A stretch of 64,000 bases of DNA. Source: Thuidium tamariscinum. Lineage: Eukaryota; Streptophyta; Bryopsida; Hypnales; Thuidiaceae. Under the pieces are notes generated by a model. It was given only the letters and a program-made list of their open reading frames with translations, made no database searches and was not told the DNA's origin. The stretch is taken from NCBI GenBank assembly GCA_947034885.2, contig OX344754.2:17254501-17318500 (forward strand). Reading direction: 5' to 3'. A program made the position numbers and the translations under genes. How positions within the stretch are numbered: the first letter of the stretch is position 1; each line of letters opens with the position of its first letter. Shown here piece after piece: positions 34,401-45,258 of this stretch.

Positions 34401-37065
34401 AACATTGATTTTAACACTATTTGTCAACTAAATGTGAATGAAAGTGAATCAAATAATAGATTAAGTAGTACTAATTGTAATATATCCGTAACTATCATTA
34501 TAAAAATATATAGACTTTTGCTTCAAAATTACCAAAACTATGGAATTCTACCAAGTTCACCAAATTGATTCTAATAATGAAGAAGTGGACTAACCAAACT
34601 AAGTGACAAATTCATCATTTGGTAGCACACTTCTTCAAAGCAAGCTATGTAGAGAATCAGGAGCTACATACAAATGAGTTACACAAAATAATCGAATTAT
34701 GTTGCTTTAACAATTAGATTGCCTTACCTAAGGAAAATTACTTTACAAGCTTTCAAAATCAACAAATACTTTTGTAGATGTTTCTATCTGTATATATACA
34801 AGTTCATAAGTTCCAATTAAAGCAACACCTGATTCAAAAGTAGTCTATTCTTCTAAACCATTAGTAAATATTTGTATAGAGTCAAATGTCTAGAAGTTAG
34901 TGTAGGACAACCTAATTTCACCATTTAGTGTAATTCATTTTCCAAAATGGTTGATTCATAATGGGAACCCTAGGCAAATTATCGATCCACAATCCAATTA
35001 ATTTACTAATTCAAGTAAAAATGCAAGAACCGTGAAACTATAGAAAACCTGAGATTTAGGGCTGGTTTGCCCTAAATTTTTACTTCCAGGGATTCTCAAT
35101 CTCGGACGAATTGAGTATTTCAGTTCGAGCTTCGATGTCAGGTTCTTTCTTTCAAACCAGGAATTGGGGTTTCGAGTTTCGATTGCAGGTTCTGTTCTAC
35201 ATATTCTAACCAGGAATTGGGGTTTCGAGTTTCGATTGCAGGTTCTGTTCTACGTATTCTAACCAGAAATTAGGGTTTCGAGTTTCGATTGCAGGTTCTG
35301 TTCTACATATTCTAACCAGGAATTTTGGATCATTCAACTCCATTTTGCAAATTTCCGTTCTTCCTTTACACCTTGAGGAATGAGGACTGCCCTCTTTCCA
35401 ATTCCTGTTTTCCTTATACAAGATGGGTTGTGGGGGAATTGAAGGGAAAGCATGCACACCTCCAAATGCAACGGTTTCGGCAGCTCGGGACAAGGGGCGG
35501 AAGGCGAAGTTGGCATCCTGGACCTTGAGAAACTCTTTGGCCGCCTCTGGCGAGCTTGCGACGATGCTGAGCCGCTGCCCAAACCACACGGACATGAGCG
35601 GACCATACTGCGAAGCCAACTCCGCCAAGCTGCGGTGCGGATGCGTGCCCAACGAAAGCAACGACCCCACGATGGGCAGCGGTCGAGGACCTGGTGGCAA
35701 GTTCAAATACTTGCTGCTTTGCCGTCTCCATAGCAACAGGCTTCCATAGATCACCAGAAACGCCACAACCACATCCTGCAAATGGTCATTCAATCACAGG
35801 AGCTCGAGTCAATTTCGTTCCTATCGGCACTGTCGTTCATCTGGCGTGGTCTTGTGCCAGAAATTATGAGACAGAGCTAGACAAAGCTTTACAAACAAGA
35901 TCAAGTGTAGGTTTACGTATCAAGCCGCGCGGCCTGAAAGTGGCAAAGTCGTGGACGACGCCGATTTCTTTCCCAATTTTACAAAACCGACGTTAAATTG
36001 GCGACCGTGATTCTTGGAACCAGAAATTGTAACATTCCTGCACTCACAGTTTTAGGAAGTAGGACTGGTGTATACAGGCTTTTAAGTTTCAGGCTGCGCG
36101 TCCTGCAAAGTGCCAAAGTTTGTTGTGAATTCAGCCAGTTTATCGACATTAAGGGAGATTATGAATCCTCAAAGCTACGAGAATGAAGAGAGTGCAGAAC
36201 TCCTCTCCCACTTTCTCTCAACATGCACATGCTCTATACTTCTGATGTTCTCCTAAGGAGAACTTACGATGAATGATAATCGATTTTCCCTTGGACAACG
36301 TTCCTCAAAGTCCACGTCCCGGACATAGATTAAGAGTGCAATTCAATTCTGAACTTAAGAAACCAGACACCACTATTTTACATGATTCCAACATACTTGG
36401 AGGGCAACACCGTAGGCAAGGAATCACTAGATTCTTTTCGTGCACAATCTGGAGTACCAAACCCTGCACGAATCTTAACAAGAATTGCACAGCTAGCAAG
36501 CCTATGCATTCTCTCATGACAAGAATCGCACCCAAACTTTTGAATTCTTTTGGGGTTGACATCATTCTACAGGGTGCATGAATACTACAACTGCTAGAAA
36601 TTGTTTGATGAACAGCTAGATCAAAGAGTCTCCGATCCAGGCGTCCGTTTCAAAATTCGACCAAACTTTCGCTTACACGTACGTAGGGACTAAGGGTGAG
36701 TGAGTTTTCACAACTGCCACGAATGGTTCTGTGCGCAGGAGATCGAGTCTCCCGAGGCGTTTGGACCGAAATTTCCAATTCGCACCAAATTAGAACATGC
36801 AAATAGCTAGGAACTCCCTCGTCAGCATCACCGAGTGTCCCCGCTAAATCAAAACACCATTTTCCAAAGAGAATTACGAGCAAGTTCACCTTCATCACAA
36901 CATCATTTTCCCAACAAACTTGCGTCTATTCACCGATTGAGGATGCTTATGCTTGTTTTGTCAATTGATCAAACGGATTGAATTGTATAGATGCTGGACA
37001 ACACTACCAGGTTGAAGGAACTGCGCTAAACTTACCAAAATTAGAGTGTCAGTAGTAGAAGCCAT
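31452..37065 (-). CDS. Cytochrome P450, CYP71 clan, copy B (complete, 509 aa)
   Basis: Five exons: 37,036-37,065, 35,460-35,775, 33,832-34,103, 33,196-33,483 and 31,452-32,075. Exons 1-4 have the same lengths and phases as in copy A. It has the anchor, [12 protein letters not shown] hinge, AAGTDTT in the I-helix (Asp where copy A has Glu), KETLR, PERF and [11 protein letters not shown]. The helix-C motif is [10 protein letters not shown], again with no Trp. Most differences from copy A are in exons 2-4 (for example NKKFRKARARADRF against [14 protein letters not shown]). The last exon is nearly identical, though its stop comes one codon earlier (LHLYK). The substrate is unknown. It is an ER monooxygenase and probably a functional duplicate. 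Confidence 0.92.
32076..33195 (-). other. Intron 4 of P450 copy B
   Basis: Matches intron 4 of copy A along its length with scattered substitutions; no inserted element. Confidence 0.75.
34104..35459 (-). other. Intron 2 of P450 copy B
   Basis: GTGTGC donor at 35,459 to AATTCAG at 34,104. It lacks the dispersed repeat present in copies A and C. It carries the tandem 53-bp repeat at 35,161-35,319. Confidence 0.75.
35161..35319. repeat. Three tandem 53-bp units in intron 2 of copy B
   Basis: Units start at 35,161, 35,214 and 35,267, each GAATTGGGGTTTCGAG... to ...TATTCTAACCAG, with a fourth start at 35,320. Copies A and C have a single unit (14,357 and about 658), so this is a local expansion. 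Confidence 0.85.
35776..37035 (-). other. Intron 1 of P450 copy B
   Basis: Same borders and position as in copies A and C. It combines segments that A and C each keep only in part (the AAGCCGCGCGGCC patch and the TTCTTGGAACCAGAAATTG segment), so it may be closest to the ancestral form. Confidence 0.75.
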
Positions 37066-37300
37066 GGCTGCCACCGAGTTGAAGTCGAGATTTGAGCTCC
37101 GGTCCAGCACTGCGATAACAAACACAAACTTCTTCAGACAAGCCCTCAGTCTTCCCTTTGAAAAACAGTCTATAAATTACATATCTTGGGATGAAAGGCA
37201 GGAAGACTGAGGCGTTTAGTTTTTTAGTGACCCACTGACCAGCCAGGTCAAATAATAAGAGATTGTTCCTCGACAGGGATGCTTGACTTTGTTGTTTCAG
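37066..37300 (-). promoter_or_regulatory. Core promoter of P450 copy B, TATA inside an inverted repeat
   Basis: TTTATAGACTG (gene strand) lies at about 37,167-37,177. A perfect 12-base inverted repeat flanks it: CCTCAGTCTTCC at 37,144-37,155 and GGAAGACTGAGG at 37,201-37,212. In copies A and C the same places read CCTCTCCAG and GGAAGATGCG, so the repeat arose only here. Confidence 0.6.
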
Positions 37301-38032
37301 TGGCACAAGTAGGCCAGGTCCCTACTGTCAGGGATTCTTTAGAAGTATCTTATTCTCGCAGAGGACCGGCCGCCATCACTGACTTGTTGCGTTGCATTGC
37401 GTCAAGTCGTTCCAGTGAGTGAGGTACTGAGGTGCGGGCCAGCTGCAGTAGTGTGGCTCTGCTTGTATTATGGAGCAGCCACAGTGCATCCGTGCACAGT
37501 GAAAGGGTTTGAGTCGTTGCGTGACTATGTGAAACTAGTCTCTGATAGGCCAAATGTCATCCGGCGCATCAGAGGCAAAATTGTTCTAATGGTGTACATA
37601 CCCAAATCTGAAATGTGCTCCACTAAAATATTTTTGCTTGTGATGGGTTGGATGGCATTTGGCCTATCATAGGCAGACTTACCTTACCTCAACAATGGAC
37701 GGCGAAGCTATCGCTCTACCTATCTTTGGAATTGACTCAAAACCCTTACACCCTTCAAACACCTCAAAAAGCTAAAAGGTTGAATTACAATTTGAACCAC
37801 CATTCAAATCGAATTCAAAGCTTAAAATATACACGCTGACTAATTACTCCACTCTATTAAGACCTGGGGTAGGTGGGATTTTGAGAGAATTTAACCTCCC
37901 AAATTAAAAACAAGTTATCAATTCTTTCTTCCCTCAAGAAACCACTCTTCCTTTAGTTTGCTTTAGATTAATAAGATAATTTATAACATTCAAAACACCA
38001 AAAAATGATTAGATTGATTAGATTCCTCCTGA
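37301..38032. other. Upstream DNA of copy B; empty site for the TA element
   Basis: Collinear with the other copies until about 37,690, with a deletion relative to A in 37,420-37,500. The AGGTRGGTACACCC element is absent (single TA at 37,680-37,681). Beyond 37,700 the DNA is unique and non-coding. Confidence 0.55.
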
Positions 38033-38238
38033 ATGGTCAATTTTGTTAAAATGGAGGTACTCTAATAAAATGGCACAACATTCCTTTAAAATGGCACATT
38101 TTCTTCTTCTACCACTAAGTCTCTATGTCAAAATGGTATACAAAATATGTCAAAATGGCACTTGAAATTTGTCAAAGTGGCACACGGAATATGTCAAAAT
38201 GGCACTCGGAATACCGCCATTTTAACGATATTGTCCAT
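38033..38238. mobile_element. ATGGTCAAT MITE, 4-bp TSD CTGA
   Basis: 206 bp, with ATGGTCAATTTTGTTAAAA at the left and an inverse ending GTCCAT at the right. CTGA flanks at 38,029-38,032 and 38,239-38,242. The interior is AAAATGGCAC-type repeats like the copies at 3,560 and 50,376. Confidence 0.85.
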
Positions 38239-38295
38239 CTGAGTAGTTAGACCAATTATTTAAAATGTAGGAAAACCCCAAAAATCAAACTTATA

Positions 38296-38560
38296 AGCCA
38301 GCGGATTGAGCCAGGCGGACTGAGCGGGCGGACTAACTGAGCTAGGTGGACTAAGAGCCGGACTGAGCCTGCGAGGTCAGCCGGGGGTCAACCGGGAGTA
38401 GAGCCAGCTGGGGGTCAACCGGGAGCGGGGCTGATCGGGGGTCAACCGGGAGTAGGGGGACTGAGCGGGACTGAGCGGGGCAGTCGGGGAGTCTACACTG
38501 GGCATCGGGAGAACCAGGGCGTGCACAGTTGGGAGTCCAGGGAGTGAGCCCAAACTTGCT
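38296..38560. repeat. GC-rich minisatellite (27-bp units)
   Basis: Three units beginning GGGGGTCAACCGGGAG start at 38,383, 38,410 and 38,437, exactly 27 bases apart, among repeated GGACTGAGCGGG motifs. The tract is very GC-rich against an AT-rich background. On the minus strand 27 bases are nine codons and an open frame reads repeated SRLTP, but there is no other sign of a gene. Confidence 0.7.
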
Positions 38561-39436
38561 TGGTATACTCTCATCTCTTGAAACTCAAAAATTTGATTTA
38601 CAATAAAAATCATAGGTTGGCAGTTGGAGCTACAATCTTACTTTTTTTTAAAATTTTCACCAAAAATCCAACTTTGAAGTTTCAAGATTCTTCCAAACAC
38701 CATTCTACAAGCTAAAACTCCATAGCCACTGTCTCTCTCAAACAAGTGCAAAGCATCTCAAATGCAAGAATGAGAGAAGAGGGAAGGAATTAAGAGGATT
38801 AAGGTTGCATGGATACCAACACGTGAAGAAATTAGGGTTTAAAAACTAATTTTTAGAGAATAATCACTATTGAATTAGGTTTGTTATTCCTTTGCCTTGA
38901 CTTTAAATTAAAAACTGATTTCTTGGAATCTTACTATTGAATTGGTTCTTATTCTTTGAAGTTGTTTTTTATTCTTTGGTAGTTAGTTATTAATTAGATT
39001 CTTAGAAGGTTTCGATTTTGTTGGTTTTGTTTTATTAGGCCTAATAAGCCAAAAGGAAAACAACAAAGTTGACAACCAATTTTTTTATGAATTAAAGGAA
39101 ATTTAAAATCAATTAGATTTTAAAAGATTTGGTTAGATTTTTATAATCACTTTACATTAATAGTCCTTGCATTTAAATTTTGAATGATAAATGAACTCAA
39201 GGGGCAAATAAGATACAAAGTATTGTATTTTCATTCACCAAAATAACATTTCTAACCTTAACAAGAAGGTTCTTTTTTACCTTTGTAACATACTAGGTAT
39301 CCCTTCAAGTGCAAGAAGTTGCAACAAGCTATGCAAGCACTTCAATGAAATTTAAACCCTTCTAAGGAATCTTGGTAGAGATATCTTTTTTTCTAGTATC
39401 CCAAAAAGGGTTATCTAAGGTAGGAGGCTCTAAAAA
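38561..39436. other. Non-coding, nothing recognised
   Basis: AT-rich DNA with a few repeated TTAGGTTTGTTATTC-like words near 38,870-39,010. No gene, RNA or inverted-repeat element was found. Confidence 0.4.
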
Positions 39437-39962
39437 TGTACAAGCATTAATAACTGTCTCTATAAATAACTATAAAATGGACATGAGGTGGTTCTTAAAT
39501 TGACTTCTATAATCATTGAATTAATTAAGGTAAAAAAACATTATTAATTGCTAAAGCCAATCATTTTCTTTGCTTTCACCATCTTTCTTTAGAAGTTGTA
39601 AGTGAATAGTTTTTGAAAGACTTAGGATCATAAATAGGTGCCTATGACACAACTCATTTGAAAATTCATAACTAATGCGATAATGCTTCAATAAAACAAT
39701 ACTAGGTTTGTAATGATTTTTAGCACTGTTTTGGGATATGCATTTGCAACATTTGTTGTGTATATGTAAACTATAGGTACATATATACAATAGAATGTTG
39801 CAAATTCATGTTCCAAAATGATGCTAGAAATTGTTACAAACCCCCCTTTTCTAGTAGTGAAATATGAAATCATTTGTGTTAGATTCCTCATCTATTTTTC
39901 TTTGTATGAAATGATCTAAAAATATTCCTACAAAAAGAAATACATGAAAAGGGCAAACCAAT
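39437..39962. repeat. Uninterrupted copy of the block split at 22,922 and 25,221
   Basis: Carries the empty TTA site (39,622-39,624) for the 2.1-kb element and is the reference for that insertion. It then continues as the block shared with 25,720-25,928. Confidence 0.65.
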
Positions 39963-40231
39963 CATTAGATGAAATCTAAGGACATTACAGGGTTGTTTTG
40001 GGTCTGTTCCCAAAACGGCTCCCAATGCCGTTGTCCGTTGTCAGGCTGATTTTTATCCTAAATAAATAAATAAAATTTGGGGTCCTGAAATATGAAAGTA
40101 AGTCCAATTTTTTTTTAAATTATTACGTGGTAGGGTCCCAACCACATAGGATTTGAGTTCATAGGGCAGAAACTGCGTTCCTACAATCCAAGAACCCGCA
40201 GTCTCCTAATGCCCTCAAATTTCATCTAATG
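39963..40231. mobile_element. CATTAGA-family MITE, 269 bp, no target duplication
   Basis: The ends CATTAGATGAAATC and, read backwards, CATTAGATGAAATT. Same length as the copy at 9,845. The empty site at about 25,929 reads ACCAAT directly followed by CCATAGAT, and here the element lies exactly between. The interior has ACGTGG...CCACAT and GGAGACTGCGGGTTC. Confidence 0.85.
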
Positions 40232-40898
40232 CCATAGATGAGTGGTTTTTAAGTCTCCTACTTTATACCATTTTTAGGAATATTGTAATTTTTTTAAGAT
40301 TGTCTCTAAAGGTTTGTACTAAGGAGATTTTCAAAGTCATTTAACATAACTACATCTAATTTTGACCACTTTCTAAAACTTACCACTACATATTCTTGTT
40401 TAAATTGTAGTTATACTATTTATGAGTCAAAATCATGCTAAATTGCTTATTTGTGTACTTTTAAGTATATTTGAGTTATTCATAAAGTACACTAAACTGG
40501 GGTTTTAATCCATGAGTTTTGTGAAAAAGCCGGTTGAGTTAAAAAAGTCAAAATAAAAGTGGGTATGAAACTTATTTTTCCCTCAAAATGGTGCCTAAAA
40601 AAGTTTGGTCCCCACTTTTGAAGTCGTGTGACATAAGTATCTTGCAAAAAAGTTTGACGCTTCAACTATAGTTGCCTTCTCAACTTCAAAAAAAGTCATG
40701 CCCAAAGTGGGGGGGACTTTACAAATAACTCAATTATCTTAAAAATAATTTCTATTTTTAGAAGATTCATTAATCCATAATTCTATATAGTGTAGTTTAA
40801 AAAAATGTACACAACCTTTTTCTTATTTTAGCTAATTTTTTTAGCTTGTAAGAGGCATTATCGTTTTTCCACATATTTTATCCACCTAGAAAGATGGA
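40232..40898. repeat. Dispersed repeat block, third copy, with a 263-bp insertion
   Basis: Aligns with 25,933-26,583. At 40,471-40,733 it carries an extra inverted-repeat element. Confidence 0.55.
40471..40733. mobile_element. Inverted-repeat element with TTGAGTTATT ends
   Basis: 263 bp, with TTGAGTTATTCATAAAGTAC at the left and, read backwards, TTGAGTTATTTGTAAAGTCC at the right. Absent from the paralogous sites at about 5,102 and 26,388. The flanks suggest a short duplication of T/A bases that cannot be resolved. No coding capacity. Confidence 0.7.
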
Positions 40899-40902
40899 TT
40901 AA

Positions 40903-41543
40903 CCCCTAAATGCCCAAGGCACCAAAATTTGGTGTTTGCAAAATTTTGAAATTGAATAAAACCTAACCAAGTTGATATTTTAATAATTTGTATTTCTAAA
41001 ATCTTCTTTTTAAAGTCTAGTTTAAGCATCAAAAACTGGATCTTGAAAATGATTGATTATGATTTTTCTATTCAAGATTTTGTGCGTAAGGCTTCATTGC
41101 AATTTTGACTTTTTGTAGTGTTGAGGTCTCCTAGAAATGAGTCTCAAATACACTAGATCTTGGAGAAATATCCACATTAGAAATCCATTTAAAAAAATTG
41201 TAGCATAGATTTTGAGAAGTCATAAATTGATTCAGATTATGCATGTAAGGCTCTCTCACTTCATATATTTTTGGTAACCAACTTTTTAGATTTGACATGT
41301 GAAAAGAGGATCCAAAGACTTTGAGTCACTTCTACAATTTTAACACCCTCATAATCAAACATTATAATCTTCCAATCTATAAGTGATGATGTTGTGTTTT
41401 CTTTTCCTAAGTCATCTTTAACATATCTAGTCTGAATTTGTACGGTTACATTTCAATAAAAATACTCCAATCAAAATGTTGACTTTTTGTTCAATTTAGA
41501 ACAAATTCCTAGAAGCTGAGAAATGGCAATGAGCATTTAGAGG
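40903..41543 (+). mobile_element. Complete TTAA element, 641 bp (reference copy)
   Basis: TTAA at 40,899-40,902 and 41,544-41,547, with ends CCCCTAAATGCCCAAGG and, read backwards, CCTCTAAATGCTCATTG. It aligns end to end, inverted, with 7,088-7,733 and 29,265-29,912, which defines the unit. Confidence 0.8.
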
Positions 41544-41547
41544 TTAA

Positions 41548-42092
41548 ATATTTTTTAAGAAAGGCATGCATATCCAAATGGGTTAAAAAATAGTTTATCC
41601 ACTTATTTTCATTTCACGATACTGGACAACCAAGGAGAATATTTTTGATAAGAAAACAAACAAGACACGGACAAAAGGTGAAAGGTAGAATGAGCCAAAT
41701 GAAGGTCACACAAAATAGAATAAGTAAAATAACATTCAATAGCATGTTATAACACTACCTTCTCTCTAGTGGAGGGTGTGGCATATTCCACACCCAACTT
41801 GTTCAGTAGTTACTGATGAAGCACTGGAGGATGTGAAATATTCCACACCCTCCACTGTAGAGCACACACAGCGCCAGCCAATGCTACTGAATGTTATGAA
41901 TACTCCGTATAAAGCTGTTTTCAGTTTTCAACTTCATTTTACAAAACTCGAAACATGAAGTCCTCCAAACCTCGATGACTGAGAGCAAGGGTTAGCCGGT
42001 TCCAGAGCATGGAGGCGGATCATTCATGCATGGCGGCTGGCTGGTCAAACCTGTTGATGCAGCGCCTCCCCAAAATTGTGACGAGGTACTTA
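41548..42092. other. Non-coding, with a nested foldback at 41,729-41,896
   Basis: An outer inverted repeat ATAACATTCA..TAGCAT / ATGCTA..TGAATGTTAT encloses an inner one, AGTGGAGGGTGTGG / CCACACCCTCCACT. The left inner arm is itself palindromic (GGTGTGGCATATTCCACACC). About 170 bp; no partner elsewhere in the window. The rest is non-coding. Confidence 0.55.
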
Positions 42093-42364
42093 AGGTAGGT
42101 ACACCCAAAAGCGCCACTTATTCATACTGATCCTAGTTCCTGTTATAATTAGTTCAAATTTTGATGTAGTCTTGTTGGCAAGTGAAAGCATGTTCCAACG
42201 CACCAAAGAACGCAGGATTTGGATACCGTATGCAAAAGTTATTAACAGTCAAAGTCTGTTTCTGAAAGCGCCATCTACAGTCTGGGTACATGACTGATTT
42301 CGAAAATGTATGTTCACTGTAGATGGCACTTTTAGGAACAGGGCGCTTTTGGGTGTACCCACCT
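42093..42364. mobile_element. Complete TA-flanked AGGTRGGTACACCC MITE, 272 bp
   Basis: TA at 42,091-42,092 and 42,365-42,366, with ends AGGTAGGTACACCCAAAAGC and, read backwards, AGGTGGGTACACCCAAAAGC. Opposite orientation to the copies at 3,021 and 16,810 and free of later insertions, so it gives the true unit length. Confidence 0.85.
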
Positions 42365-43600
42365 TACTAGTTACCACCAGCCTTTCTTTTTCCTGCACCG
42401 TGTGGCCAAATTGCACCATTTCAAAAATAAATGTCCTTTTTTCGCTAGATAAAAGTAATCTTTTTTTGCTAGAAATTTTCTAGTTCTCTTTAAAATATGG
42501 ATGAGGTTGCCAAATTTGGATGAAAAAGTGTATGAATATGACGGAAAAGTGTTTTTAAGTCCAAATGATGGATGAATGTAAAAATACAATGCTTCACCAA
42601 ATTTGAAGTGATCGCCATCTTAGCACTTTCTCAAAAAGTAAAAAAAAAGGTTGGTTACCACCCCATTGTGGTGGACTTCACACTTCGTAGGCTCACATGG
42701 GAGCGTTAGAGCGGCTAAACTCATGACTAACAACACTCCCAATGCATCTCTGGAAACAACACGGAACGCTGTCAATGGGCCATTTAGTGTCCCTTTGCAA
42801 AAAACTACTCCCCAATGTAGCCATTATTGTCAACTGCATTTCCTAGGGCTCTCCATACAAAAGCTCTTGCTCTGCATATTTGGGCGATATTCTGAGTACG
42901 GAATACAACTTTACAAGTAAATTCTCTTACATTGATGAGAAGTGGTGGTTGTTCCTAGGGTTCGAAAGTGAATGTTCACCAAAAGTACACCGAAAAATTC
43001 AACAAAGATTCCTCGGGAAAATTTTAAAAAAAAATTTGCTATCATTTTTTGTTGTCACATTGGGGTGTGGGACATTGAAAACAAGCCTGGACTATGGCTA
43101 CAAACTCAAGCCTCACAAGTTCCTATGTTGTTTCCAGGGTAAAGCATTGGAGGTAAGAGCACTTCCAATGCATTCACTAGAAACAACACAAGAACTTGTC
43201 AAACTCAGGTTTGTTGCTACAGCATGAAGCAAGGTCTAGGCTAGGCTTGTTTTTAGCAACATACTTCCAATTGTCCCCGACATGACAACACCACCACAAA
43301 TAGCAAATTTTTTTAAAAAAATTTCTAAGGAATCTCTTCGACTCCCTCCCCTTTGAAACTATGGAATCCACACCACCTATCATCATTGTCAAAGAATTAG
43401 GCTTCCAGTGTTGTGTTCCGTGCTCAGTATATCGCATCAAAATATCATGCAGAGGTTCTCATCTCACATGAAAGCCTTGGAAGATGTCGTCGCTTATAAC
43501 GGTTGCATTGGAGAGTGACTTTTTACCAAAGCACGTTAAAAGGCCTGCCGGCACCGTTGCTGCGCTCGCTGCAGTGATGCATTGGAAGTGCTCCAAAGGC
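42365..43600. repeat. Long inverted-repeat element
   Basis: Left arm about 42,840-43,110 and right arm about 43,195-43,470, in inverse (TATTCTGAGTACGGAATACAAC against ATACTGAGCACGGAACACAAC; AAAATTTGCTA; AACAAGCCTGG against AACAAGCCTAG). Further out, CACTCCCAATGCATC at about 42,735 and CTCCAATGCAAC read backwards at about 43,515 look like outer ends. A GAGCACTTCCAATGCAT pair (43,157 and inverted at 43,577) may mark an overlapping element. Boundaries are uncertain. No coding capacity. Confidence 0.5.
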
Positions 43601-44438
43601 TTATGGCAAAGTCAGCACTTGTGGGACACGACTCGGCGGGTGACTTCAAGTCATGGTCTAAATCCCAACCACTTTTTGGGCTACTCCCGAGTGAGGAACA
43701 GGCATACCTACACACCGGCTACATGCAGCTCCCAACAAGAATGAGCAAATCAAGTGACGTGAGCACCTCCTGTACTGCTAAGCTTATTGAAGTACTTCTT
43801 TACCCACTCTCTCATCATTCATCAACAATTTCAATGGTTGCGAACATAAGAAGGGTTGCAGACATGTGACCAAACAATTTCATCAATGGATCAATGAACT
43901 GAAACCTCTGTAAATAATTGCACACCATGCACAGGCATGTTCCTTTGAATGCCTTCACATGTCAACTTTATGAGCATTGAGAAGCACGATACAAAAGAGA
44001 TGCAAAAACTGATCCAAAGAGTACAAGAAGACAACAACTGAGAGATATCGTAAACAAGAGAGATCAAGAAATGATGCAAAAGTAGAAACTCGTAATGTTC
44101 CCCAAAAATGTATTTACATATGGAAGTGATTTCAAATGGTCTCTTGCTAAAGAGACCCAGAACCACGAGGTTCAATTGCACTTCCGTCAAGTGTCATATG
44201 ACGGAGCTCCATTCGATCGAGAATTGAAGTTCACGAAGAGCAGAGGCTCTTGGTGGATTATTCTTTCAATAACAGGTCGCATTCTCTGATGTTCAGGAAA
44301 AACATCGCCTGCAGATGTAAAAGGTGCATACTCAAACAACGGCCTGCGATGCTGAAGACAGACGGACAATCGAGAGGCCTTCGTTTGAAGACGCACCGGA
44401 AGGAAGAAAAATCGTCAAACTTTCAGTCCTTCGTGTGC
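43601..44438. other. Non-coding or 3' flank of the MCPLR gene
   Basis: More balanced composition than its surroundings. A 95-codon open frame (43,582-43,869, +) has no recognised motif and overlaps the edge of the inverted-repeat element. The region next to 44,438 should hold the 3' UTR of the gene on the minus strand. Confidence 0.4.
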
Positions 44439-45258
44439 TCAGGAAGCTTCATTCAACTCATCACCTTTCGCTGGAGCTTGTTGTCCCTTCAGGTTTTGGT
44501 AAAGGTAGCGGCCGCTCAGCATGTCGATCATCACCCAGAAGCCAGACGAAATTCCTGTCGAGACCTGCAAAAGTAGCCACTTGCTTGTGAGTGCGAGAAC
44601 AACCAAGATTACTGGCGAAACCTTAAAGACGGTAGAACTATTAAAACTGGTAAACTGAATCAGAAGTACAGTTTAGATATGATCTGAACTTCAAGGAAGG
44701 AATAAGGTTTCTAAAGATCTCCATTAATCCCTGTCTTCTCAAATCGCTACGAAAAAATCATTTGCAGAGTGTAATCAGAAAACCCTACGCAACCGAACTA
44801 GTAACGATCGAATGAAGCCAGAAATAATCTGGCTTAGATACAATCTGATGCTATTCAAGGAGCAATAAGATTTCTAAAGCACCCAACTCAAACTTCGCGC
44901 AAAAATGGCTCAAAATGGCTCCGAAAACGATATCCCTATCTTCGAAAACGCTAGCAGAGTACAACAATGGCGGAAGCGATCGTGATATCAAAAACTCCTA
45001 ACCTTCTTGCAACCTAGTACGGGTTTCATTCCTGCGTAAGCTCACAACTTCCACATTCCATGTAAAAAAAGAGAAGCATCCCAAGAGAAGCACACGGCGT
45101 ACCTTAGTAAGAAGGCTCGTTTCCTCAATCGCTTGCTCCGCCTCATCTTCACTCAAGTTTAAAACACTGGTATTCCCGTCCGACTGTACGGACTTGAACG
45201 CAAAGTACCCCGCCAGCATCGCCGAGAGAAACAGCAAAATCACACGCAGAGGACACAT
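44439..45258 (-). CDS. Small plant-specific membrane protein (MCPLR type), 93 aa
   Basis: Two exons: 45,103-45,258 (52 codons, ending TTACTAAG|GTACGC) and 44,439-44,564 (41 codons plus TGA, starting after TTTTGCAG), both phase 0. The N-terminus MCPLRVILLFLSAMLAGYFAF is a single membrane anchor. An acidic linker (LSEDEAEQAIEE) follows, then a conserved tail SGFWVMIDMLSGRYLYQNL and a charged end. Land plants have a family of proteins of about 80-100 aa with this MCPLR start and a GFW..DM.SGRYL tail, often labelled methyltransferase-related. They have no methyltransferase domain and their role is unknown. It is the only gene here in a GC-balanced setting and looks like a conserved single-copy gene. 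Confidence 0.82.

Noticed and set aside
43582..43869. 95-codon open frame near the long inverted repeat
   Set aside because: No recognised motif and it begins within the repeat arm region; coding status cannot be supported.
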